This document shows, piece after piece, positions 26,145 through 35,231 of a stretch of DNA of 64,000 bases. Position numbers and translations under genes: made by a program. Source of the stretch: Rhodoferax sp. (GTDB lineage Bacteria > Pseudomonadota > Gammaproteobacteria > Burkholderiales > Burkholderiaceae_C); assembly GCA_029866205.1 (NCBI GenBank), contig JARWZT010000008.1, forward strand, positions 310,001 through 374,000, written 5' to 3'. Each line of letters starts with the position of its first letter. The stretch's first letter is position 1. The notes beneath the pieces were generated by a model. That model was not told where the DNA came from. It ran no database searches and saw only the letters and a program-made list of their open reading frames with translations.

Positions 26145-26945
26145 CTAAGCAACTTCAGCAACGGCTACGGCTTCAGGTACGTGGGCCAAGGGGCGGGCGA
26201 CCGGTATCAGATCGAGCGACTGGTCCCAGTAAATCAATTCCAGGCGGCCATCCATATGTTCGACCAACGCAGATCGGCTTTCGACCCAATCTCCGTCATT
26301 GCAGTACAGCACGCCGTCAATCATGCGAATCTCTGCCCGGTGGATGTGACCACACACCACGCCTTGGTAGCCCCGCTTGTGGGCCTCGTGGGCAACCGCT
26401 TTCTCGAAATCTGCAATAAAGTTGAGCGCTTTCTTGACTTTGCTTTTCAGAAAAGCAGACAAGGACCAGTAGGGCATACCCAGCCGCGCGCGCGCCCGGT
26501 TGAAGTGGCGGTTCAGTCGCAGTGCGAATTCGTACAGATAATCACCCACATAGGCCAACCACTTTGCATACTTCACCACGGCATCGAAATAATCACCATG
26601 AATGAGCAACAAGCGCCGTCCATCCAGGAGCGTGTGACAGGCCTCCTCGGTGACCTCGATACCGCCGAAATGGTGTTCGACAAAACCACGGGCAAATTCG
26701 TCGTGATTTCCCGGGATATAGACGACATGGCAACCCTTGCGGGCCCGGCGCAATAGCTTTTGCACCACGTCGTTATGGGCCTGAGGCCAATACCACTTGC
26801 GCCGCAATTGCCAGCCGTCGACGATATCGCCCACCAGATAAAGGTGGTCGCTGGTGTGCGACTTCAAAAACTCGATCAGCGCTTCCGCTTGGCAGCCAGG
26901 CGTGCCCAGGTGCAAGTCAGAGATAAACACGGCTCGGTAATGCAT
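26145..26945 (-). CDS. Calcineurin-like metallophosphoesterase, PlcP/LpxH-like
   Basis: This 266-residue cytoplasmic enzyme has a full di-metal set: SDLHLGTPGCQAE, VGDIVDGW, PGNHDEFARG, LIHGDYFD and CGHIHRAE. The blocks WYWPQAHNDVVQKLLRRARKG and HLYLVGDIVDGW are what I recall of the phospholipase C PlcP, which strips head groups from phospholipids under phosphate starvation. The broader family is annotated UDP-2,3-diacylglucosamine hydrolase (LpxH). Co-location with a GT4 gene, lplT and psd, rather than lpx genes, favours the lipid-remodelling reading. It is transcribed with lplT. A Pho-box-like site lies about 90 bases upstream. Confidence 0.8.
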   Translation of the reverse strand: MHYRAVFISDLHLGTPGCQAEALIEFLKSHTSDHLYLVGDIVDGWQLRRKWYWPQAHNDVVQKLLRRARKGCHVVYIPGNHDEFARGFVEHHFGGIEVTEEACHTLLDGRRLLLIHGDYFDAVVKYAKWLAYVGDYLYEFALRLNRHFNRARARLGMPYWSLSAFLKSKVKKALNFIADFEKAVAHEAHKRGYQGVVCGHIHRAEIRMIDGVLYCNDGDWVESRSALVEHMDGRLELIYWDQSLDLIPVARPLAHVPEAVAVAEVA

Positions 26946-27031
26946 CCGGTCCTCATTTGTACATATTAAAAGGAGCTACCCGGTAACAGAATCCGCTCCC
27001 CTACAACCGCTCCGGAGAATATTCAATTTGT

Positions 27032-27049
27032 ATGACCGAATGATGAACA
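27032..27049 (-). promoter_or_regulatory. Possible Pho box upstream of the PlcP-like gene
   Basis: On the minus strand the sequence TGTTCAT-CATT-CGGTCAT matches CTGTCAT-N4-CTGTCAT at 4 and 6 of 7 positions. It lies about 87 bases upstream of the PlcP-like start, in a 135-base gap with no gene. Weak on its own; it gains interest from the phosphate theme of the region. Confidence 0.3.
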
Positions 27050-27080
27050 GCACATCCGAGGGCGCTCGTCCGCCATCCAT

Positions 27081-27659
27081 TCAGGTCACCACAGACAGCC
27101 GCAGGCCGGTGTGGGCCTGCAGCAACTCGCACAACTCCTGCGCCGTGGCCTCCAGAGCGCCCGCGTTGACAACACTTAAATCGCCAGGTGCCAGGGGCAC
27201 ACTGGCGGACTGCGAGCGCTGGATTCGCGCTTCCACTTCTGCAGATGTTTCGCGCTGGCGCGCCGTCAGGCGGGCACGCACCGCGGCCTCCGGCGCACTG
27301 ACGTGGAGTACCGCCAGACCTTCAAACAATGCGCGCGCCTGATCGACATAGGCGCGTGAACCGTTGACCATCACCCAGCCGCCACGCCCCTGGATTTCCG
27401 CATGGCGTACACCGTAGTGCAGTCCGTGAGCCTGCCAGTTCAGGGCAAATGCTCCAGCCTGCTGAAGCGCCGAAAATTCATCCACGGTTACGGCCTCATG
27501 GTCTTCGTTGGAGTTACCGCTGCTGCGCGTGACCGTTCGTCTGGCGAAGTACAAGGCAGGCGGTAATGGCAAGCTACGCACATGCCCGCGCAGCCAATTA
27601 AGCAAGCTGTCCTTGCCCACGCCTGAGGGCCCCACCACAAAAATAATTTTTGCACTCAT
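27081..27659 (-). CDS. phnN: Ribose 1,5-bisphosphate phosphokinase PhnN
   Basis: This 192-residue P-loop kinase is predicted to phosphorylate ribose 1,5-bisphosphate to PRPP, the salvage end of the C-P lyase route. The Walker A motif GPSGVGKDS is at residues 10-18, in a guanylate-kinase-like fold. ARRTVTR and the substrate region SSGNSNEDHEAV are typical of PhnN. The start overlaps the DUF1045 stop by four bases, so the pair is translationally coupled. The pair is divergent from phnGHIJKLM. Confidence 0.93.
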   Translation of the reverse strand: MSAKIIFVVGPSGVGKDSLLNWLRGHVRSLPLPPALYFARRTVTRSSGNSNEDHEAVTVDEFSALQQAGAFALNWQAHGLHYGVRHAEIQGRGGWVMVNGSRAYVDQARALFEGLAVLHVSAPEAAVRARLTARQRETSAEVEARIQRSQSASVPLAPGDLSVVNAGALEATAQELCELLQAHTGLRLSVVT

Positions 27660-28372
27660 GAGGCAAATTCAAAACGCCGCACCCACTGAAAATCAGCACC
27701 CGGCGTTTCTTCGGCAAACCATGAAAGCGCGTCTATCTGCAGGCCGTCGGCCAACACGGGCGCAAACCAGTCTTTTGCATGCTGCAGCACCTGTGCGATT
27801 TGGTCTGGCGACAGGCCATCCAGAATGCCCGTCAGAGTCATATGGAACGCAAAGTCCTGCATGACATAGGGATAGCCCCATTGCTCAAGCATCTGCATTT
27901 GGCGGGCGCTCAGACCGCCGCGGCTTCGACGCGCAATTTCGGTGGCCGGCAAGGGCGCAGCACACGGGTGCAAGTGGCGCACGCAGACTTCGGCTAATGC
28001 TTGTAACTGCGGGCAGGGTTGCTTGGGCACCAGAGCCAAGAAATTCCCAACCTTTGCCAACTCCACTGCCACAGTAAAAGGCCCAGCCAACCCCGCAGCC
28101 ACCTCAGCGAAACGGGAATTCAAGGACTGCACATTGCAATCTGCAGCCAATGAAAATGGCGCTTTAAGCGTGCCATGCCAACCGTAACGCCGGGGTTCTT
28201 GGGTCAGCTGCGCAAAGGTGGCAGGCGTCCAACCGTCCACCAGTGGCTGCGTCAGGGCCTGGGCGCTGCGCGGGCACCGTCCCAGCCATTGCGCACCCAA
28301 GAGCCAGCCTGGGCTTTCAGGCGCAGGCGCAAAGTAAGCCGCATGGCGGTAGGCAGATGTCGGGTAATGCAT
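27656..28372 (-). CDS. DUF1045 phosphonate-metabolism protein (2H phosphoesterase-like)
   Basis: This 238-residue protein belongs to the family repeatedly found in C-P lyase clusters (TIGR03223). Two H-x-T motifs, WHGTLKAPF and FHMTLTG, are the paired signatures of 2H phosphoesterases, which cleave cyclic nucleotide phosphates. No phnP (the usual 5-phosphoribosyl 1,2-cyclic phosphodiesterase) is present. This protein, fused by overlap to phnN, could supply that step; this is inference. The ATG at 28370-28372 (MHYPTSAYRHAAYFAP) is the family N-terminus; an in-frame frame extends to 28462 but would overlap phnG antisense. Confidence 0.88.
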   Translation of the reverse strand: MHYPTSAYRHAAYFAPAPESPGWLLGAQWLGRCPRSAQALTQPLVDGWTPATFAQLTQEPRRYGWHGTLKAPFSLAADCNVQSLNSRFAEVAAGLAGPFTVAVELAKVGNFLALVPKQPCPQLQALAEVCVRHLHPCAAPLPATEIARRSRGGLSARQMQMLEQWGYPYVMQDFAFHMTLTGILDGLSPDQIAQVLQHAKDWFAPVLADGLQIDALSWFAEETPGADFQWVRRFEFAS

Positions 28373-28387
28373 GTCTGAGACACAGCG

Positions 28388-28401
28388 TTTGTGGTCACAA
28401 A
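28388..28401. promoter_or_regulatory. Inverted repeat in the divergent phn promoter region
   Basis: TTTGTG-GT-CACAAA is a 6-bp inverted repeat with a two-base spacer. It is centred between the DUF1045 start (28372) and the phnG start (28451). Its location fits an operator controlling both phn transcripts. No phnF regulator gene is in the locus, so the binding protein is unknown. Confidence 0.4.
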
Positions 28402-28450
28402 AGAGAAATATCCACGCCTTAGAGTCCGGCGTAACAACGATAACCCGCGC

Positions 28451-28975
28451 ATGTTGCACCACGATTACAAACCTGCAGACACCGGGTCAAACAGCAACTC
28501 CCTTGGACGCTCCGATTGGATGGCCTTGTTGGCACGCGCGCCAGAGTCGTGGCTGGAGATCCATTTGGCCACCCAATGCGCGGGCGACTTGCAGTGGCTG
28601 CGCCCCTTGGAAACTGGATTGATGATGGTTCAAGGTCGCGCCGGGGGCAGCGGACAGCGATTCAATCTGGGCGAAGTGCGCGTGACCCGCTGCGTGCTCA
28701 AGCCCGACCCGGCGCACACCGGCTGCCACCAGGTCGGCGTGGCCTATGTGATGGGTGGCTCTCACAGGCACGCCCAGCTCGCTGCAATGGCCGACGCCTT
28801 ATTGCAAGAGCCCGCACTGCATGCCCATTGGAGCCATGTGCTGCTGCAACCCCTAAAGCAAATGCAAGATGCCCAGCGGCAGCAGAAAAATGCCCAAGCA
28901 CAGGCGACGCGCGTGGAGTTCTTCACTGTCGCCCGTGAAGCGGGAAATGGTTCCGACGACGAGGGCGATTTTTGA
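28451..28975 (+). CDS. phnG: C-P lyase subunit PhnG
   Basis: This 174-residue subunit of the PhnGHIJ core helps attach the phosphonate to the ribose of ATP. Conserved blocks are LETGLMMVQGRAGGSGQRFNLGEVRVTRC, VMGGSHRHAQLAAMADALLQ and RVEFFTVAR near the C-terminus. It is somewhat longer than E. coli PhnG (150), mainly at the N-terminus. ATG 28451 is chosen; MALLARAPE further in is a possible shorter start. The stop overlaps the phnH start by one base (TGATG). Confidence 0.9.
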   Translation: MLHHDYKPADTGSNSNSLGRSDWMALLARAPESWLEIHLATQCAGDLQWLRPLETGLMMVQGRAGGSGQRFNLGEVRVTRCVLKPDPAHTGCHQVGVAYVMGGSHRHAQLAAMADALLQEPALHAHWSHVLLQPLKQMQDAQRQQKNAQAQATRVEFFTVAREAGNGSDDEGDF

Positions 28976-29592
28976 TGCAGCTGGAACTCAAGAACCTGGG
29001 GCGTGGCTTTGCACAGCCCGCACTGTGCAGCCAGACCGTGTTCCGTCAAGCGTTGGACGCACTCTCGCTGCCCGGACGTGTGCAAGCGCTGGACGCCTCG
29101 AATACCCTGAGCGGCATGCAAGCACCCCAAGCAGCACACCCTGCGGCAGCGGCCTTGTTGTTGGCGCTGCTGGACCAGGATTGCCGGCTGTGGTTGTCGC
29201 CGAGCTTGGCACAGGGCGACGCAGCAGCTTGGTTGCGCTTTCACACCGGTTGCCTGGTGGTGTCGGACCCGGGACAGGCAGACTTTGCCTGGATTGCGTC
29301 GGCGTCCGAGATGCCAGCGTTTGGGGTTTTCGCCCAGGGCACTGCGGAATACCCGGACCAGTCTGCGACCTGCATCTTCCAAGTGGAAAGCCTGAGCGCT
29401 GCTGCACCGCACTGGACCTTGCGCGGGCCGGGCATCAAGGAGCACCTGCAGCTGTGTATCGGCGGACTCCCGCTAGATTTTGCGGCGCAATGGCGCGCTG
29501 GCCAAACGCATTTTCCTTGCGGCATCGATGTCTTTTTCACGCAGGGTGAGGCCTTTGTGGGCCTGCCACGCTCCACCTTGATTGAAGGCTGA
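28975..29592 (+). CDS. phnH: C-P lyase subunit PhnH
   Basis: This 205-residue subunit of the C-P lyase core complex has a PLP-transferase-like fold but no PLP lysine. The N-terminus FRQALDALSLPGRVQAL and the C-terminal PCGIDVFFTQGEAFVGLPRST are characteristic. The ATG at 28975 overlaps the phnG TGA. phnI follows after a five-base gap. It acts in the cytoplasm as a PhnG2H2I2J2 assembly. Confidence 0.94.
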   Translation: MQLELKNLGRGFAQPALCSQTVFRQALDALSLPGRVQALDASNTLSGMQAPQAAHPAAAALLLALLDQDCRLWLSPSLAQGDAAAWLRFHTGCLVVSDPGQADFAWIASASEMPAFGVFAQGTAEYPDQSATCIFQVESLSAAAPHWTLRGPGIKEHLQLCIGGLPLDFAAQWRAGQTHFPCGIDVFFTQGEAFVGLPRSTLIEG

Positions 29593-29597
29593 ACCGC

Positions 29598-30692
29598 ATG
29601 TACGTTGCCGTCAAAGGAGGCGAATCGGCCATTCTGGCCAGCTACGATTTGCTGGCCCAGCAGCGCCGGGGTGACCCTGCGGTAGCCGAGCTAAGCGTCA
29701 CCCAGATCTGCGAACAACTCCGCCTGGCGGTAGACCGGGTGATGACCGAGGGCTCGGTCTACGACCCGCAACTCGCCGCCTTGGCTATCAAGCAAAGCGC
29801 AGGCGACCTCGTTGAAGCGATCTTCTTGCTGCGTGCCTACCGTGCCACGCTCCCGCGCCTGGGGTACAGCGAACCACTGGACACCGGTGCCATGCACATT
29901 GAGCGGCGCATCTCTGCCGCATTTAAAGACTTGCCTGGAGGCCAGGTGCTCGGCCCCACCTATGACTACACCCAACGCCTGCTGGACTTCAGCCTGCTCG
30001 CAAGCGGCGGCACCTTGCCGGCGCCGCGACAGGCCGCAGTCAGCACCGAGGCCACACCGCGGGTGGTCGATCTTTTGCACCATGAAAGCCTGCTGGAAAC
30101 CCAGCTTCCACCCGCAGGCGACCCTGATCCTTTTGACCTGACGCGCCAGCCCCTGCGATTTCCAGCGGATCGCTCAGCGCGCCTTCAAAACCTGGCGCGT
30201 GCCGACGAAGGATTTTTGCTGGCCATGGCCTATTCCACGCAGCGCGGGTACTCGGAAACACACCCCTTTGTCGGGGAAATTCGCTTTGGTGCGGTGGAGT
30301 TGTGCGTCACACCTGAAGAGTTGGGCTTCAGCATTTCGGTGGGCGATCTGGCGGTAACCGAGTGCCAGATGATCAACCAATTTCAGGGCAGCCAGAGCGA
30401 GCCGCCGCAGTTCACCCGCGGCTACGGCCTGGCCTTTGGCCACAGTGAACGCAAATCCATGGCCATGAGCCTGGTGGACCGTGCGTTGCGGGCCGAAGAA
30501 CTTGGCGAAGCAGTCACCTCGCCCGCCCAGATGCAGGAGTTTGTGATGTCGCACAGTGACAGCTTGGAGAGCTCGGGCTTTGTGCAGCACCTGAAACTGC
30601 CGCACTATGTGGACTTTCAGTCCGAACTGGAACTGGTGCGCAAAATGCGCCATGCCATCGCCAAGCAAGGAAACACAGATGCAGCCCCCTGA
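29598..30692 (+). CDS. phnI: C-P lyase subunit PhnI
   Basis: This 364-residue nucleosidase-like subunit displaces adenine from ATP by phosphonate, with PhnG, PhnH and PhnL. The start MYVAVKGGESAILASYDLLAQQRRG and the blocks GYSETHPFVGEIRFG and ITQFQGSQSEPPQFTRGYG-like (here NQFQGSQSEPPQFTRGYGL) are standard PhnI. Length matches the family. The 3' end overlaps phnJ by 14 bases. Confidence 0.95.
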   Translation: MYVAVKGGESAILASYDLLAQQRRGDPAVAELSVTQICEQLRLAVDRVMTEGSVYDPQLAALAIKQSAGDLVEAIFLLRAYRATLPRLGYSEPLDTGAMHIERRISAAFKDLPGGQVLGPTYDYTQRLLDFSLLASGGTLPAPRQAAVSTEATPRVVDLLHHESLLETQLPPAGDPDPFDLTRQPLRFPADRSARLQNLARADEGFLLAMAYSTQRGYSETHPFVGEIRFGAVELCVTPEELGFSISVGDLAVTECQMINQFQGSQSEPPQFTRGYGLAFGHSERKSMAMSLVDRALRAEELGEAVTSPAQMQEFVMSHSDSLESSGFVQHLKLPHYVDFQSELELVRKMRHAIAKQGNTDAAP

Positions 30693-31590
30693 GTTTTCTG
30701 GCGCAGCGCCAGCACGCGACCCGAACATCAATTTTGCTTACTTGGACGAGCGCACCAAGCGCATGATCCGCCGCGCCATCCTCAAAGCGGTGGCCATTCC
30801 CGGCTACCAGGTGCCATTTGGCTCCCGCGAAATGCCGCTCCCCTACGGTTGGGGCACGGGCGGCATCCAGGTCACGGCATCCATCATCGGGCCGGACGAT
30901 GTGCTCAAGGTCATTGACCAAGGCTCAGACGATACGGTCAACGCTGTCAATATCCGGCGCTTTTTTCAGCGTACGACCGGAGTGGACGTGACCACCGACA
31001 CCCTACGCGCCAGCATCATCCAAACCCGTCACCGCATTCCCGAGACGCCCCTGCGCGAAGGTCAGGTGCTGGTCTACCAGGTGCCGGTGCCCGAGCCCAT
31101 GCAACATTTGGAGCCCCGGGAGGTGGAAACCCGCAAGCTGCACGCCCTGCAAGAGTACGGTCTGATGCACGTGAACCTGTTTGAGGACCTGGCCCACTAC
31201 GGCCACATCGCCACGACCTACGACTATCCCGTGCTGGTGAATGGCCGCTACATCATGTCGCCCTCACCGATTCCCAAATTCGACAACCCCAAAATGCATC
31301 TCAACCCGGCCCTGCAACTCTTTGGCGCAGGACGTGAAAAACGCATCTACGCGGTTCCACCCTACACGCCGGTGGAAAGCCTGGGCTTTGAAGACCACCC
31401 GTTCGAGGTGCAGCGCTGGGACCATGCCTGCGAGCTGTGCGGATCGGACCAGAGCTATCTGGATGAAGTGCTGGTGGACGACCGTGGTGGGCGCATGTTT
31501 GTCTGTTCGGACAGCGACTACTGCGCAAAGCGCCAGGCCGCATCAATGGCCCCACCCGGCGTGCTACGGACCGAGGTCGGCGCATCATGA
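30679..31590 (+). CDS. phnJ: C-P lyase catalytic radical-SAM subunit PhnJ
   Basis: This 303-residue subunit cleaves the carbon-phosphorus bond using a 4Fe-4S cluster, S-adenosylmethionine and a glycyl radical. Cysteines 251, 254, 276 and 282 have exactly the spacing of the E. coli cluster/catalytic cysteines (241, 244, 266, 272). Gly42 corresponds to E. coli radical-bearing Gly32 at the same +10 offset. The insertion of ten residues is at the N-terminus. The gene overlaps phnI by 14 bases and phnK by four. Confidence 0.96.
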   Translation: MQPPEFSGAAPARDPNINFAYLDERTKRMIRRAILKAVAIPGYQVPFGSREMPLPYGWGTGGIQVTASIIGPDDVLKVIDQGSDDTVNAVNIRRFFQRTTGVDVTTDTLRASIIQTRHRIPETPLREGQVLVYQVPVPEPMQHLEPREVETRKLHALQEYGLMHVNLFEDLAHYGHIATTYDYPVLVNGRYIMSPSPIPKFDNPKMHLNPALQLFGAGREKRIYAVPPYTPVESLGFEDHPFEVQRWDHACELCGSDQSYLDEVLVDDRGGRMFVCSDSDYCAKRQAASMAPPGVLRTEVGAS

Positions 31591-32375
31591 CGGATCGCGA
31601 CACGCCGCCACCGCTGCTGCGGGTGCACAAGCTGTGCTGCGCCTACGGTGCGCGCACGGTGGTTCGGGATATCTCCTTTGACCTTTGGCCTGGCGAAGTG
31701 CTGGCCGTGGTGGGCGAATCTGGCTCAGGCAAGAGCACGCTGCTGAATGCGGTCGCAGCGCGGCACACGCCCAGCAGCGGCGAAGTGGGTTTTGCGCTCA
31801 AAAGCGGCGAACACCATGACATCTATGCCATGACCGAGGCGCAGCGGCGCATGCTGGCACGCACGGATTGGGGATTTGTCCATCAGAACGCAGCCGATGG
31901 CCTGCGCATGAATGTTTCTGCAGGCGCCAATGTCGCGGAACGTCTGATGGCATTGGGCCAACGCCACTACGGCAACCTGCGCGCGCAGGCCACCGACTGG
32001 CTGGAGCGCGTTGAAATCAACCCCAGCCGCATTGACGATCGGCCCGATACGTTTTCGGGCGGCATGCGCCAGCGCTTGCAAATCGCACGCAACCTGATCA
32101 CCCAACCCCGATTGGTGTTCATGGACGAGCCCACCTCCGGTTTGGACGTGTCCGTGCAGGCACGGCTTTTGGACATGCTGCGCATGCTCACGCGCCAAAT
32201 GGGGCTGGCCGCCATCATCGTCACCCACGACTTGGCGGTGGCGCGCCTGTTGGCGCAGCGCATGCTGGTCATGCAGGGTGGCATAGCGGTGGAGAGCGGC
32301 CTGACCGATCAGCTGCTAGACGACCCCCAGCACCCCTATACCCAACTCCTGGTTTCCTCGGTACTGCAACCATGA
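31587..32375 (+). CDS. phnK: C-P lyase ABC-type ATPase PhnK
   Basis: This 262-residue ABC ATPase binds the PhnGHIJ core and is not a transporter component. Walker A is GESGSGKST near residues 44-52, the signature is FSGGMRQRLQ, and Walker B is RLVFMDEPTSGLD. The Q-loop reads FVHQN. The gene overlaps phnJ and phnL by four bases each, so subunit synthesis is coupled. Confidence 0.95.
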   Translation: MTDRDTPPPLLRVHKLCCAYGARTVVRDISFDLWPGEVLAVVGESGSGKSTLLNAVAARHTPSSGEVGFALKSGEHHDIYAMTEAQRRMLARTDWGFVHQNAADGLRMNVSAGANVAERLMALGQRHYGNLRAQATDWLERVEINPSRIDDRPDTFSGGMRQRLQIARNLITQPRLVFMDEPTSGLDVSVQARLLDMLRMLTRQMGLAAIIVTHDLAVARLLAQRMLVMQGGIAVESGLTDQLLDDPQHPYTQLLVSSVLQP

Positions 32376-33100
32376 CCGCCTTTGCCACTTCCACGCCCTT
32401 GCTGACCATGCAAGCGGTCAGCAAACAATTTGTACTGCATCTGCAAAACAGTACCTCGTTGCCGGTTCTGAACAATTTTTCTTTGCAATTGTCGGCCGGC
32501 GAATGTGTGCGACTGAGTGGACCCTCAGGCATGGGCAAGAGCACCGTTCTCAAGTTGGTCTTTGCCAACTACCGCGCTACATCGGGACACATTTATGTGC
32601 GCTCCACCGACGGCACGATGGTCGACATTACGCAGGCTAACGCACGTACCGTGTTGCATCTTCGCAGCCACGCCATGGGCTATGTGAGCCAGTTCTTGCG
32701 CGTCATACCGCGCGTTGCGGCGATTGATATTGTGGCGGAGCCCCTGCTGGAAGGACCTGATTCCGCGTTTAGCCCAGCCCAGGCACGCGAACTTGCGGCG
32801 CTGTGGCTAGAGCGACTGCGCATCGCACCGTCCCTGTGGCAGTTGCCTCCGGCGACGTTCTCCGGTGGGGAGCAGCAGCGCATCAACATCGCGCGCAGCT
32901 TCATCAAGCCCCGGCCCCTGTTGCTGCTGGACGAACCCACGGCTTCGCTCGACCCGGAAAACACCCAAACCGTGATCGAACTGATCTCGGAAGCCCGCGC
33001 TCAAGGCGTCGGCATTCTCGGAATTTTCCACGACCAGCTGGTTGCCCAGGCCGTGGCCAGCCGCACCGTGGCCATGCAACCCCTCTCCATCGCACCATGA
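32372..33100 (+). CDS. phnL: C-P lyase ABC-type ATPase PhnL
   Basis: This 242-residue second non-transport ABC ATPase of the C-P lyase system is needed for phosphonate attachment to ribose. Walker A is GPSGMGKST, the signature FSGGEQQRINIARSF and Walker B LLLLDEPTASLD. FVLHLQNSTSLPVLNNFSLQL at the N-terminus is typical of PhnL. It overlaps phnK and phnM by four bases each. Confidence 0.95.
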   Translation: MTAFATSTPLLTMQAVSKQFVLHLQNSTSLPVLNNFSLQLSAGECVRLSGPSGMGKSTVLKLVFANYRATSGHIYVRSTDGTMVDITQANARTVLHLRSHAMGYVSQFLRVIPRVAAIDIVAEPLLEGPDSAFSPAQARELAALWLERLRIAPSLWQLPPATFSGGEQQRINIARSFIKPRPLLLLDEPTASLDPENTQTVIELISEARAQGVGILGIFHDQLVAQAVASRTVAMQPLSIAP

Positions 33101-34266
33101 ATACTCCTACGGCGGCACCTGTCACTTTTACCAATGCGCGCTTGGTGCTGGCCGACGAGGTCGTGCACGGCAGCCTCCTATGCCAAAGCGGCACCATCCG
33201 GTCGGTTGATCAGGGAGACTGTGCCTCGGCTGCTGCCATGGACCTGCAAGGCGACTACCTGATACCCGGCATGGTGGAAGTACACACCGACAACTTTGAA
33301 CGCCACCTGATGCCGCGCCCCAAGGTGCGTTGGGATGACGCGCCAGCACTGTTGGCCCACGATGCTGAAATTGCCGCGGCAGGCATCACCACCGTGCTCG
33401 ATGCGCTGGGTGTCGGCGAATCGGACCCCGACAGCGTGAGGGGTAGCGAGTGGGACACGGTGCTTGAATGTCTGAGCGACTTTTCAGCGCGGGGGGTCTT
33501 GCGCGCCGATCATTTGCTGCATGTGCGCTGCGAACTGCCCGCGCCCAACACCCTGGAACTGTTTGCGCCATTCAAGGACAACCCCATGGTGCGCATGGTG
33601 TCGCTGATGGACCACACGCCCGGCCAGCGCCAGTGGGAAAACATCGAGCACGCCTGGATCTATTTCACTGGCAAGAAGGGCTGGAGTCAGGCCAAGTTTG
33701 AAGAGCGCGTGGCCCAATCCAAAGAACACCAGGCCCGCTATGCACAACCGCACCGCGCCTACTTCACAGCCTATTGCAAGCAGCATGGCATCACCTTGGC
33801 CAGTCACGATGACACCACCGTAGCACACGTTGAGGAAGCATTTTCCGAGGGTGCTACGGTAAGCGAGTTCCCCACCACCATCGCGGCAGCGCAAGCCGCC
33901 CGCGCGCGCAACATGGCCACCATCATGGGCGGACCCAATGTCGTACGGGGCGGGTCACACTCGGGAAACGTGTCAGCCATTGAACTCGCACGCCTGGGTC
34001 TGGTGGATATTTTGTCGTCGGATTACGTGCCCGGAAGCCTGCTGTCAGCCGTCGTGCGCCTGACCGAAACTGCGGGCCTGAGCCTGCCGCAGGCCGTAGC
34101 ACTGGCAAGCAGCAAGCCCGCGCGGTCTATCGGCCTGCACGATCGCGGCGCCATCGCCCAGGGCTTGCGCGCTGACTTGGTTCAGGTACGCATGACCGCG
34201 CTGGCCGACGGTCGCCAACAGCCCGTCGTGCGGGCGGTGTGGCGTGGTGGTGTGCGTGTGGCCTAG
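33097..34266 (+). CDS. phnM: Alpha-D-ribose 1-methylphosphonate 5-triphosphate diphosphatase PhnM
   Basis: This 389-residue amidohydrolase-fold enzyme removes pyrophosphate from the PhnGHIL product before PhnJ acts. The metal site shows as [16 protein letters not shown], followed by [15 protein letters not shown] and [10 protein letters not shown]. The ATG at 33097 overlaps the phnL stop; a longer frame upstream is in the wrong register for phnL and is rejected. It closes the phnGHIJKLM block. Confidence 0.95.
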   Translation: MNTPTAAPVTFTNARLVLADEVVHGSLLCQSGTIRSVDQGDCASAAAMDLQGDYLIPGMVEVHTDNFERHLMPRPKVRWDDAPALLAHDAEIAAAGITTVLDALGVGESDPDSVRGSEWDTVLECLSDFSARGVLRADHLLHVRCELPAPNTLELFAPFKDNPMVRMVSLMDHTPGQRQWENIEHAWIYFTGKKGWSQAKFEERVAQSKEHQARYAQPHRAYFTAYCKQHGITLASHDDTTVAHVEEAFSEGATVSEFPTTIAAAQAARARNMATIMGGPNVVRGGSHSGNVSAIELARLGLVDILSSDYVPGSLLSAVVRLTETAGLSLPQAVALASSKPARSIGLHDRGAIAQGLRADLVQVRMTALADGRQQPVVRAVWRGGVRVA

Positions 34267-34346
34267 GTTTAGTCACCTCGCTGACACACATGCTGCTTAA
34301 AGTCGCGGTCTCCGCTGACCCAAAGGGGGCGTCCCCGACCTCAGAA

Positions 34347-35177
34347 ATGCCTATGCACACACTTCACCTTCGCAATCTGAGCAAGCGCTTTGGCAACACC
34401 ACGGCGGTGGACGGCGTGTCACTTTCGTTGTCGTCGGGCAGCTTCGTGGGCATCATTGGCCGCTCGGGTGCCGGCAAGTCCACGTTATTGCGAATGATCA
34501 ACCGCCTGAATGAACCCACTTCCGGCATAGTGGAATTTGACGGCGCGGTGGTGACCGATCTGCAGGGCGTGGCCTTGCGCCAGTGGCGTCGCAACTGCGC
34601 CATGGTGTTTCAGCAATTTAATCTGATCGGGCGCCTAGACGTGCTCACCAACGTGCTGATGGGCCGATTGACCAGCGTGCCAACCTGGCGCTCGCTGCTC
34701 ACGCTGTGGAGCGATGCGGACAAGCTCGCCGCCCTCGAAGCACTGGACCGCTTTGGGATGGCCGACTTTGCCGCCCAGCGTTGCGACCAATTGTCCGGCG
34801 GCCAGCAGCAGCGCGTCGCCCTTTGCCGCGCGCTGGTGCAGCAACCCAAAATCATCTTGGCTGATGAGCCCATTGCCTCACTGGACCCCCGCAACACCCA
34901 GGTGGTGATGGACGCCCTGGCGAGCATCAACCGCGATCTGGGTATCACGGTGCTCTGCAATTTGCATGCCCTGGATGTGGCGCGCAATTACTGTGACCGC
35001 TTGGTGGGTATGTCGGCTGGACGGGTTGTTTTTGACGGCGCTCCTGCCGAACTGACAGACCGCGTCGTGCAGGACCTTTATGGCTTGGAAGCTGCGCAGG
35101 TCATGCCCATGCCAGCGCCTCCGGAGTCCCACGGTGCCACGGTGTTGCCCTTTGTCAGGGCGGCCCAATCGGCCTGA
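34347..35177 (+). CDS. phnC: Phosphonate ABC transporter ATP-binding protein PhnC
   Basis: This 276-residue ABC ATPase of the phosphonate importer has Walker [11 protein letters not shown]-loop MVFQQFNLI, signature [15 protein letters not shown] and Walker [13 protein letters not shown]. The ATG at 34347 ([10 protein letters not shown]) is chosen; M at 34353 is equally possible and 34290 would add an uncharacteristic leader. It follows phnM after 80 bases, so it may have its own promoter. It partners with PhnD and two PhnE permeases. Confidence 0.93.
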   Translation: MPMHTLHLRNLSKRFGNTTAVDGVSLSLSSGSFVGIIGRSGAGKSTLLRMINRLNEPTSGIVEFDGAVVTDLQGVALRQWRRNCAMVFQQFNLIGRLDVLTNVLMGRLTSVPTWRSLLTLWSDADKLAALEALDRFGMADFAAQRCDQLSGGQQQRVALCRALVQQPKIILADEPIASLDPRNTQVVMDALASINRDLGITVLCNLHALDVARNYCDRLVGMSAGRVVFDGAPAELTDRVVQDLYGLEAAQVMPMPAPPESHGATVLPFVRAAQSA

Positions 35178-35231
35178 TTTCTCACCATTTTTCCATTCCC
35201 TTTTGCTTTTTTTCTAACCTAGGAATTTGTT

